A stretch of 6,012 nt of DNA from Gemmatimonadota bacterium (lineage in GTDB: Bacteria; Gemmatimonadota; Gemmatimonadetes; Longimicrobiales; Gaopeijiaceae): the NCBI GenBank assembly GCA_016209995.1, contig JACQVC010000395.1, positions 1-6,012 on the forward strand, written 5' to 3'. The position numbers and the translations under genes were made by a program. Under the pieces are notes generated by a model. The model ran no database searches and was not told the origin of the DNA. It worked only from the letters and a program-made list of their open reading frames with translations. Positions 1 to 5,487 of this stretch are shown in pieces; the first letter of the stretch is position 1, and each line of letters begins with the position of its first letter.

Positions 1-1259
1 AGCCACTGGAGCGGATCGAGGGCGACGGGCGAGCCGCCACCCGTGGGCGCTCGCACCTGGAACTCGATATGAGGCCCCTCGGGTGTGTCCACTCCACCCA
101 CGGTGCCGAGGATATCTCCTGACGCCAAACGGTCGCCCTCCCGCACGCGTACCTCCTCGAGGTAGAGGTACAGCGTGTAGAATCCACCGCCGTGGCTGAC
201 AATCACACTGGGTCCGTACCCCTCGAAGCGACCCGCCAGCACTACCGTTCCGGCCTGTACCGCGCGCACGGGAGAGCCTGGCTGGGCGGCGATGCCAAGG
301 CCGTTCCAGCGCAGCACGGTGCCGTTCGGACGCCGCTCGCGCCCAAAGCGATAGACGATGCGGCCGTCCACGGGCCAGTCCAGCGTGCCCAGATTGCTCG
401 TCGACAGCGTACTCTCTTCGACTCGCGCGCCCGCGACCTCGGCCCGCCGTTCCGACTCGCGGCGGCGACGCTCGAGCGTGGCTACCAGCGTACCCAGCTC
501 ACGCTCGCTCTCGGCAAGCTGATCGAGCCGACCACGCGCCTGTTGCTCGCGAGTCTGATAGGTTCGCAGGGCTCGCTGGCGCTGGGTTTCCAGGCGCTGC
601 AGCCTGGTCACCTCAGTCAGCTTGGTCGCGCGCAGCCGCTCCAGCTGCAGCGCCTGTTGCTTCAGCCGCTCGTCTTGGGCCGTGAGTGCGGAGGCCAACT
701 CCGAGATGTTCTCGATGAGCGACCGGTCGTAATCGGCGATCAGGCGCAGGTACTTGTATCGGTTGAGCAGGTCGCTGAACGACTCGGCGCTCAGGAGCAC
801 GCGAGCCGAGTGGAGAGGACCACGCTTGTAGACGTCGCGCACGCGCAACGCGAGCAGCTCCTGGCGCTGCCGCAGCCGATCTCTGGTCTGGCTGAGCTCG
901 AGGGTCGTCTCGTCGACTCGTTTCATGGTCGCGTCGAGCTGGAAGTTCAGCTCGGAGACCACCGTGCGGGACGCACCGAGCTGCCGCTCGAGGTTGCGCA
1001 GTTCGGCGGAAACCTCGTGCACTCGGCCCTGGAGTTCGGTCATCTCCCGCTGCAGTGAGGCGCGTTCCGCCTGGATTTCCGCGAGGCGGCGCTGGCTCTC
1101 CACGATCTGCCGCTGCAGCTCGGTCTGAGCCCGAGCGGGCACCGGGGTAACGAGCAGCGCGAGGGCGGCGATGGCGCCGAATGCGACGCTGGCGCCCGCA
1201 CCGCGTCCCCGGCGAGGCGACGACACGCAATGGATCCGGCCGCGGCGAACCATCGTCAT
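1..1259 (-). CDS. envC: EnvC-like murein hydrolase activator (coiled coil plus degenerate LytM/M23 domain), 3' end cut by window edge
   Basis: This is a periplasmic activator of cell-wall amidases, working under FtsEX at the division site (known for the family). I translated about 419 residues from ATG 1259. Residues 1-22 are an Arg-rich n-region, 23-40 are hydrophobic, and the probable signal peptidase site is ARA|Q after residue 44. Residues 45-140 and about 181-280 are heptad-like coiled coil. The hairpin between them carries YKRGPLHSARVLLS (144-157) and LLNRYKYL (164-171), typical of EnvC. A LytM domain starts near residue 291 (LGTLDWPVDGR) and reaches ALDPLQW (413-419), where such proteins usually end, so only a few residues are missing. 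The zinc ligands are absent: W318 and G322 replace His and Asp, and E399 replaces the second His of HxH. ATG overlaps the ftsX stop as ATGA, with GGAGG at 1268-1264. M3 is another possible start. The family call is firm. Confidence 0.93.
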   Translation of the reverse strand, partial: MTMVRRGRIHCVSSPRRGRGAGASVAFGAIAALALLVTPVPARAQTELQRQIVESQRRLAEIQAERASLQREMTELQGRVHEVSAELRNLERQLGASRTVVSELNFQLDATMKRVDETTLELSQTRDRLRQRQELLALRVRDVYKRGPLHSARVLLSAESFSDLLNRYKYLRLIADYDRSLIENISELASALTAQDERLKQQALQLERLRATKLTEVTRLQRLETQRQRALRTYQTREQQARGRLDQLAESERELGTLVATLERRRRESERRAEVAGARVEESTLSTSNLGTLDWPVDGRIVYRFGRERRPNGTVLRWNGLGIAAQPGSPVRAVQAGTVVLAGRFEGYGPSVIVSHGGGFYTLYLYLEEVRVREGDRLASGDILGTVGGVDTPEGPHIEFQVRAPTGGGSPVALDPLQW

Positions 1260-2113
1260 GCTCCCTCCAGGTACCGTCGCACCGAGATCAGGCTTGCGAG
1301 CACCCCTAGCAGCGCGCCGACGGCAATGCCACCCCCCACCCAGGCTCCGGGAATCCAGGCTACATTGAAGAGACTATAGCGCACCGTCACGTAGGTCACG
1401 TAGGTCAGCGCTGCCGCACCCAAGCTTCCCATGAGGCCGGTGAGCAGTCCCTCCAGGAGGAACGGGCCGCGAATGAAGCTATCTCGCGCGCCCACGAGAC
1501 GCATCACCTGGATCTCTTCGCGCCGCGCGAAGATGGCAATCCGGACCGCGGTGCCGACAATGAGCACGCCGGCCACCGCGAATCCGCTCCCCAGTACTCC
1601 GGCTGCGGCGGCACCGACCCGGCGCATCAGGAAAACCTTGTCCAGCCACTCACGCCCGTAGCGGACCTCCTCGACGAAGGGATAAGCGCTCATGCGCGCG
1701 ACGAGCGCGCTCACGTTCTCCTGCGTCCGACTTCCGGGTCGAAGTTGGATCTCCATGGAAGCGGGCAGCGGGTTGACGTCCACCCCTGCGAGGATCTCCT
1801 GGAACTCCGGGAGCTCGCGTCGCGCGACTTCCAGCGCGTCATCCTTCGAGAAGTAGCGGACCTCGAGCACCTCGGGTAGCGCTCGGATCTCATCTTCCGC
1901 CACGGCGACCTCGGCCCGCCCGGCATCGTCGCGGATGTAGGCGACGATCTCCACCCGTTGCTCGACCTGCTCGATGGCGCGGCGAATATTGTGGGTCGCC
2001 AACCCGAACAATCCGGTCACGAACAGCGCGAGGGCAACCATGGCGGAAGACAGACCCGTTAGCACGGGCGTTCGCCGGAAGGCCGCGAGAGCTTCACGAA
2101 GCGCGTAGGGCAT
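1256..2113 (-). CDS. ftsX: Cell-division ABC transporter permease subunit FtsX
   Basis: FtsX is the inner-membrane partner of FtsE. It couples ATP hydrolysis to periplasmic EnvC and so to amidase activation (family knowledge). The 285-residue protein has the standard topology: a short cytoplasmic N-terminus (1-20), TM1 at about 21-41, a periplasmic domain at about 42-165, TM2 at about 167-190, TM3 at about 222-245 and TM4 at about 257-278. The cytoplasmic loop RREEIQVMRLVGARDSFIRG (197-216) is the conserved FtsX/MacB-type segment that faces the ATPase. The periplasmic part includes YFSKDDALE (87-95) and NPLPASMEI (114-122), both typical of FtsX. It starts 12 nt after the ftsE stop with only a weak ribosome-binding site, which suggests translational coupling. 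Its TGA overlaps the envC ATG. It looks complete and intact. Confidence 0.96.
   Translation of the reverse strand: MPYALREALAAFRRTPVLTGLSSAMVALALFVTGLFGLATHNIRRAIEQVEQRVEIVAYIRDDAGRAEVAVAEDEIRALPEVLEVRYFSKDDALEVARRELPEFQEILAGVDVNPLPASMEIQLRPGSRTQENVSALVARMSAYPFVEEVRYGREWLDKVFLMRRVGAAAAGVLGSGFAVAGVLIVGTAVRIAIFARREEIQVMRLVGARDSFIRGPFLLEGLLTGLMGSLGAAALTYVTYVTVRYSLFNVAWIPGAWVGGGIAVGALLGVLASLISVRRYLEGA
1264..1268 (-). promoter_or_regulatory. Shine-Dalgarno site for envC
   Basis: GGAGG is read on the minus strand, with four bases (GAGC) before ATG 1259. It lies inside the last codons of ftsX and supports the ATGA-overlap start of envC. The spacing is slightly short, but this is the clearest ribosome-binding site in the window. 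Confidence 0.65.
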
Positions 2114-2125
2114 GTGAATCCAGCG

Positions 2126-2800
2126 CTACTCGAGTCGCGCCGAGTCGTAGACGATGGTCCCCTCCTTCATCTCCATGACCCGAGCGTCGGGATACGAGCG
2201 GACCAGCCCGAGGTCATGCGTGGCCGTGACCACGACCATGCCCAAACGGTTGATGTCCCGGAAGAGATCGATGATCCCCCGCGTGGCGAACTCGTCCAGG
2301 TTCCCCGTGGGTTCGTCCGCCAGCAGGACCAACGGCTCGGTGGCGAGCGCGCGAGCTATGGCCACGCGCTGCTGCTCGCCCCCCGACAGCTCATGAACAT
2401 ACGCTTCCGCCTTGGCGGAGAGCCCAACCTGGGTCAGCAGTCGCTGCACTCGCATGCGAACCTCGCGCCGTGGCGCGCCCGTGACTTCGAGAGCAAAGGC
2501 GACGTTCTCGGAGGCCGTGCGATGAGGCAGCAGGCGGAAGTCCTGGAACACGAATCCCACTTTACGCCGCAGCTTCCAGATTTCGCTGTCCCGTGTCCGC
2601 TCCGAGGAGAAGCCGCTGACGCGGACCTCTCCCGAGGTCGGGCGCTCGGCCATGTGGATCAGCCGCAGCGTGGACGTCTTCCCAGCGCCGCTGTGGCCGG
2701 TCAGGAAGACAAACTCCCCCTTGCGGACGTGAAAGCTCACGTCCGTCAGCGCCAATCCACGGCGCGGGTATTCCTTGGATACGTTGGTAAGCTTGATCAC
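2126..2800 (-). CDS. ftsE: Cell-division ATP-binding protein FtsE
   Basis: FtsE is the cytoplasmic ABC ATPase of the FtsEX complex, which drives conformational signalling through FtsX to EnvC. All ABC motifs are present in 224 residues: Walker A GHSGAGKT (35-42), Q-loop Q86 in FVFQDFRLLP (83-92), signature LSGGEQQR (138-145), Walker B LVLLADEP (157-164), D-loop GNLD (166-169) and switch H195. The length and the N-terminus (IKLTNVSKEYPRRG) match FtsE and not longer importers, and the adjacent ftsX and envC settle the assignment. The start is GTG at 2800. No ATG or GTG start lies in frame close upstream, and the ABC fold begins at once. A possible promoter lies about 65-95 nt upstream, and a small hairpin covers the start codon. 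Confidence 0.96.
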   Translation of the reverse strand: MIKLTNVSKEYPRRGLALTDVSFHVRKGEFVFLTGHSGAGKTSTLRLIHMAERPTSGEVRVSGFSSERTRDSEIWKLRRKVGFVFQDFRLLPHRTASENVAFALEVTGAPRREVRMRVQRLLTQVGLSAKAEAYVHELSGGEQQRVAIARALATEPLVLLADEPTGNLDEFATRGIIDLFRDINRLGMVVVTATHDLGLVRSYPDARVMEMKEGTIVYDSARLE

Positions 2801-2823
2801 CCTGCGGGTAACCAGGGTCCTTA
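2799..2823 (-). promoter_or_regulatory. Possible ftsE translation-initiation region: distant Shine-Dalgarno plus hairpin over the GTG start
   Basis: On the minus strand TAAGGA (2823-2818) is a good Shine-Dalgarno core, but it lies 17 nt before GTG 2800, which is too far for normal use. Between them ACCCTG (2818-2813) can pair with CAGGGT (2804-2799) around an 8-nt loop, and the second arm includes the first two bases of the start codon. The pairing could shorten the effective distance or hide the start. The sequence match is direct; the function is inference. Confidence 0.35.
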
Positions 2824-2865
2824 CAGCCCGGCGCGACGGAAATGCGCAAGGCGCTACCTGATAAA

Positions 2866-2894
2866 AAGTTAACCCCGGGACAAGGCCGTGTCAA
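2866..2894 (-). promoter_or_regulatory. Candidate sigma70-type promoter for ftsE-ftsX-envC
   Basis: Read on the minus strand, a perfect -35 hexamer TTGACA (2894-2889) is followed by exactly 17 bp and then TAACTT (2871-2866) as the -10. The -10 keeps the most important first two and last bases of TATAAT. Transcription would begin near 2859 and give a leader of about 60 nt before the ftsE GTG. The site lies in the only sizeable gap between pdxA and ftsE, where an independent promoter for the division module is expected. Confidence 0.5.
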
Positions 2895-2931
2895 AGCGTT
2901 AGCTCCCACACCTCGCCCTTCCTCGCCTCCA

Positions 2932-2951
2932 CCCGCCCCTCTCCCTACCCC
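2932..2951 (-). other. Putative G-quadruplex motif in the pdxA-ftsE spacer
   Basis: The minus strand carries four G-runs, GGGG (2951-2948), GGG (2945-2943), GGGG (2939-2936) and GGG (2934-2932), separated by loops of 2, 3 and 1 bases. This satisfies the usual G3+N1-7 quadruplex pattern with short loops. More G-rich sequence follows to about 2902. It starts 19 nt after the pdxA stop, so it would lie in the mRNA 3' of pdxA and upstream of the candidate ftsE promoter. Folding and function are not shown. Confidence 0.45.
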
Positions 2952-2970
2952 TTCGCTGACCTTCGCTTCG

Positions 2971-3924
2971 CTACGGTTCCGCGCCCGCGGCTGCCATCCG
3001 TCGTGCCACCTGGATCGCTTCGATCATAGACGAGGGATCGGCCCGATCCTGTCCGGCGATGTCGAGCGCGGTGCCGTGATCCGGCGAGGTGCGCGGAAAC
3101 GGCAGTCCGAGGGTGACATTCACGCCAGAGCCGAACGCGGCCGTCTTGAACGCAGCCATGCCCACGTCGTGGTAGGGTGCGATCACGACATCGAACTCGC
3201 GTCGCAGCGCCCGGTGGAACACGGTGTCGGCGGGGATCGGTCCGGTGATCTGGATGCCGGCCGCGCGCAGCGAGCTGACAGCGGGTTCCAGGACCTCCGC
3301 CTCCTCGTGGCCGAACAGACCGCCATCCGAGGCGTGGGGGTTGAGGGCGCAGAGGGCGAGTCGTGGAGCGGGGATCTTCCAGTAGCGTTTGAGGCCCTGG
3401 TCCGCGATGCGAGCCTGGCTCTCGAGCCGTTCGCGCGTCACGGCCGCGGGCACACCGCGAAGCGGAAGGTGTGTGGTCGCGAGCACGACCCGGAGGGGAC
3501 TGCCGAACTGGGTCTGCTCCGCGGTCATGAGCATAGCCACGTCGGGGACGCCAAGCAGATCGCGCAGCATCTCGGTCTGACCCGGATACTTCCAGCCCGC
3601 CGCATGCAGGGCGCCCTTGTGCACCGGCGCGGTCACAATCGCGTCTACTTCTCCGGCGCGGGCGAGGTTCACGGCGTACTCGAGGGATCGGGCGGCTACC
3701 TCGCCGGCGGAGCGCTCCGAGCCATCCCACGACGTGACGGCGCGGTAGGAGGCCGAGGGGGGCGGTTCCTCGCCGGCGGGACCGACCAGGATCACTTCCA
3801 GCGGCTCGCCGGCCAGGCGCGCGAGCGCCTTGCGCACGACCTCGGGGCCAATGCCCCGCGGATCGCCCAGCGTTATCGCGACTCGCGTACACCCTGCCCG
3901 CTGTCCGCGCTCAGAGCCGAACAT
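2971..3924 (-). CDS. pdxA: 4-hydroxythreonine-4-phosphate dehydrogenase PdxA (vitamin B6 biosynthesis)
   Basis: PdxA oxidises 4-phosphohydroxy-L-threonine with NAD, giving the precursor that PdxJ joins with deoxyxylulose phosphate to make pyridoxine phosphate. It is a cytoplasmic metal-dependent dimer (family knowledge). The 317-residue product has the family marks: [12 protein letters not shown] (17-28), TAPVHKGAL (98-106), and the three metal-binding His residues H152 (THLPLRG), H197 (NPHASDGG) and H252 (APYHDVGM). [14 protein letters not shown] (278-291) completes the active site. It is about 12 residues shorter than the E. coli protein, mainly in the variable region after residue 50. ATG 3924 was chosen because it precedes the first conserved strand and overlaps the end of surA by 14 nt. 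No clear Shine-Dalgarno is visible, so coupling to surA translation is likely. A TTG at 3966 would add 14 unconserved residues. Confidence 0.95.
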   Translation of the reverse strand: MFGSERGQRAGCTRVAITLGDPRGIGPEVVRKALARLAGEPLEVILVGPAGEEPPPSASYRAVTSWDGSERSAGEVAARSLEYAVNLARAGEVDAIVTAPVHKGALHAAGWKYPGQTEMLRDLLGVPDVAMLMTAEQTQFGSPLRVVLATTHLPLRGVPAAVTRERLESQARIADQGLKRYWKIPAPRLALCALNPHASDGGLFGHEEAEVLEPAVSSLRAAGIQITGPIPADTVFHRALRREFDVVIAPYHDVGMAAFKTAAFGSGVNVTLGLPFPRTSPDHGTALDIAGQDRADPSSMIEAIQVARRMAAAGAEP

Positions 3925-5212
3925 CCACGTACGTCTGGCGGCGTAGCTCCTCGAGGAGCTGCTCAACGAACCGCTGCTGGCGAAGCTGCTCGCGGAGCTG
4001 GTCGCGCACGTCCTCGAACGAATACTCGCCCTGGCTCCTGACCTCCTCCACGCGCACGATCGCCCAGCGGGGACTATCGCGGTCGGTCAGAGGAATGGGG
4101 CCCACGATGTCACCGGGTTGGGCGCCGGCCAGCGCCTCGGCGTAGGCGGCAGGAAACTGGTCGCGCGGTACGGGTCCGATTCTCGCGGGTTCGTTTTCGT
4201 CGCCGAACTGAACGACGAGGCTATCGATCGACTCTCCGGAACGTGCCCGACGGACAACGTCTTCCGCGACTGCCTGTCCTCTCGCGATGTCCTCCGGGCC
4301 GACTGATGGACGGATGAGGATGTGTCTGGCGCGGCGCTCGCTTCCCTGGGCGCGGTCCAGCTTCAGGATGTGAAAGCCGAACGGAGTCTCGATCACCCCG
4401 CTGACCTCGCCGGGGCGAAGCGAGAAGGCGGCCTCTTCGAACGCCGGGACCATCCGGCCGCGCTGGAACCAGCCGAGATCTCCCCCTTGCGCGCGGCTCC
4501 CGGGATCCTCGGAGTAGCGTCGAGCCAGGGCGGCGAAATCCTCGCCCGCGCGCACCTGGTCGAGCACCTCCTGGGCGGTGGCCCGAGCCCGCGCGACGGA
4601 CGTGTCGGACGGCTGCGTCGGCACGACAACCTGCTGGAAGGTCATGGTGGCTGGTCGCTGACCGAAGCGCTGGCGCTGCGCCTCGAACGCCGCGCGGACC
4701 TCGGCCGAGTCGACGAGGGGTAGCGTCCGCCTGCGACGTTCGGTCTCGATATAGCGTTGCACGAGAGCGGAGCGGCGCAGCTCGTTGCGCAGCATGTCGC
4801 GATAGGAGGCGAGCGTGAGCCCCTCCGTGGCCAGCGCCTGATTCAGCGCGGCTTCGCTCCCATAGTCGCGCGTACGTTGCGCCAGATCCTGCTCGAGCCG
4901 GTCCTCGATGTCGCGCTCGGGAACTTCGATGGAATCACGGACTGCGGCCTGCAGCAAGACTTGCTCGTTCACCAGGTTCTCGACGATCTCGCGCCGGAGC
5001 TGCTGGAGCTGCTCGGGGTCATCGGGCACGCGCTGCTGCATGGCGCGCAGCCGGAGCAGGTTTTCCTCGACGTCCGTCGCCAGAATGACGCTGTCACCCA
5101 CGACGGCCACGACGCGATCGACGAGCTCGGGCTCGGCCCCGCGCTCCTGGGCGGCGAGCGGCGAGGCGAGGGCGAAGACGGCTGGAAAAGACCAGCAAAC
5201 GAACCGTTTCAC
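3911..5212 (-). CDS. surA: SurA-type periplasmic chaperone / peptidyl-prolyl isomerase
   Basis: SurA-family proteins escort unfolded outer-membrane proteins through the periplasm. From GTG 5212 the product is 433 residues, close to the 428 of E. coli SurA. It has a signal peptide (MKRF, hydrophobic core 8-19, cleavage near PLAAQ at about 21), a SurA N-terminal helical domain (29 to about 160; [18 protein letters not shown] at 32-49), parvulin domain 1 (about 190-287; [19 protein letters not shown] at 243-261, [10 protein letters not shown] at 276-285), a divergent parvulin domain 2 (about 295-390; ARHILI at 295-300) and a C-terminal helix. The frame is open upstream to an in-frame TAG at 5326-5324, so ATG 5272 or ATG 5308 are alternatives (453 or 465 residues). 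I prefer GTG 5212 because it gives a compact signal peptide and the extra codons lie inside a repeat. No good Shine-Dalgarno precedes it. The start is uncertain; the family is not. Confidence 0.9.
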   Translation of the reverse strand: MKRFVCWSFPAVFALASPLAAQERGAEPELVDRVVAVVGDSVILATDVEENLLRLRAMQQRVPDDPEQLQQLRREIVENLVNEQVLLQAAVRDSIEVPERDIEDRLEQDLAQRTRDYGSEAALNQALATEGLTLASYRDMLRNELRRSALVQRYIETERRRRTLPLVDSAEVRAAFEAQRQRFGQRPATMTFQQVVVPTQPSDTSVARARATAQEVLDQVRAGEDFAALARRYSEDPGSRAQGGDLGWFQRGRMVPAFEEAAFSLRPGEVSGVIETPFGFHILKLDRAQGSERRARHILIRPSVGPEDIARGQAVAEDVVRRARSGESIDSLVVQFGDENEPARIGPVPRDQFPAAYAEALAGAQPGDIVGPIPLTDRDSPRWAIVRVEEVRSQGEYSFEDVRDQLREQLRQQRFVEQLLEELRRQTYVDVRL

Positions 5213-5324
5213 GCGGAGAACGCGGAGGATACCGAGAGCCCGCAGAGAACGGATTTCGACATTATTTCGCATCTCTCCGCGACTCCCGTCTTGCTCCTGA
5301 TTTCTCATGTCCTCCGCGTCTCCC
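5211..5324. repeat. Imperfect inverted repeat built from CGCGGAGAA-like units, touching the surA start
   Basis: On the plus strand ACGCGGAGAA (5211-5220) is followed by CGCGGAGGAT (5221-5230), then CCGAGAGCC and CGCAGAGAAC (5241-5250): degenerate copies of a 9-10-base unit. The far side carries the complement: ATCTCTCCGCG (5271-5281) and TCCTCCGCGTCTCC (5310-5323). The outer arms GGAGAACGCGGAGGA (5215-5229) and the complement of 5310-5324 match at nearly every base, so a long stem is possible. From memory this resembles dispersed CGCAGAGA-type intergenic repeats seen in many environmental bacteria; I cannot confirm the family here. GTG 5212 of surA falls at its left end. Confidence 0.6.
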
Positions 5325-5326
5325 TA

Positions 5327-5353
5327 CCGCACGCAACGTTTCGTTGCGTGCGG
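5327..5353. repeat. Perfect 12-bp inverted repeat with 3-nt loop
   Basis: CCGCACGCAACG (5327-5338) and CGTTGCGTGCGG (5342-5353) are exact reverse complements around TTT. Neither strand shows a run of T after it, so it is not an ordinary intrinsic terminator. A second small palindrome, CGGACC-CC-GGTCCG (5351-5364), abuts it. It lies upstream of surA next to the CGCGGAG-unit repeat and may be part of the same element, a REP-like palindrome or an operator. Confidence 0.75.
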
Positions 5354-5436
5354 ACCCCGGTCCGCGTGAGCTGATGTTGTTGTCCGACTCATCACGATGA
5401 TAGCGCTGGAGCACCGGATAGTATCCCGGGGGCCAC

Positions 5437-5487
5437 GCTCGGTTCCCGGGCGCGGCCGCGTACGCGCAGCGCACGCTCCGACCGAGC
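5437..5487 (-). other. Structured stem-loop region directly after the upstream gene's stop codon
   Basis: On the minus strand, starting at the base after the TAG at 5490-5488, GCTCGGT (5487-5481) can pair with ACCGAGC (5443-5437). Within it GCGTGCGC (5476-5469) pairs with GCGTACGC (5465-5458), with one G-T pair and a 3-nt loop. There is no T-tract, so this could be a factor-dependent or stabilising 3' structure. It is not a classic terminator. Confidence 0.4.

Larger units (their letters stand above)
5213..5487. other. Spacer between the upstream gene and surA
   Basis: These 275 bases hold the stem-loop region after the upstream gene, the perfect hairpin and the CGCGGAG-unit inverted repeat. 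In the remaining part (about 5365-5436) I see only a 5-bp palindrome, TCATC-AC-GATGA, and no convincing -35/-10 pair for surA. surA-pdxA may therefore depend on read-through from upstream or on a promoter I cannot recognise. Confidence 0.5.

Noticed and set aside
192..1058. Plus-strand open frame of 288 codons
   Set aside because: It is exactly antisense to envC, whose signal peptide, coiled coil and LytM domain are clear. High GC makes long antisense frames common, and the product shows no recognisable domain.
613..1230. Minus-strand frame of 205 codons in the envC region
   Set aside because: This is an out-of-frame reading of envC and is extremely rich in Arg, Pro and Ala. The frame starting at 1259 gives the recognised protein.
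2114..2872. Plus-strand open frame of 252 codons
   Set aside because: It is antisense to ftsE, which has every ABC motif. There is no independent evidence for coding.
2931..2970. Intrinsic terminator after pdxA
   Set aside because: No GC hairpin followed by a T-run is present. The TTTTT at 2867-2863 lacks a stable stem before it and overlaps the candidate -10.
3925..3966. Longer pdxA start at TTG 3966
   Set aside because: It would add 14 residues ([14 protein letters not shown]) that come from the surA coding sequence, are not conserved in PdxA and use a rarer start codon.
2842..4041. Plus-strand open frame of 399 codons
   Set aside because: It lies opposite pdxA and the end of surA, has a low-complexity Arg/Gly/Ala composition and no motif. 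It is an antisense shadow.
5365..5436. surA promoter using TACTAT near 5420 as a -10
   Set aside because: No -35-like hexamer lies at a suitable distance upstream, so the match is within chance.
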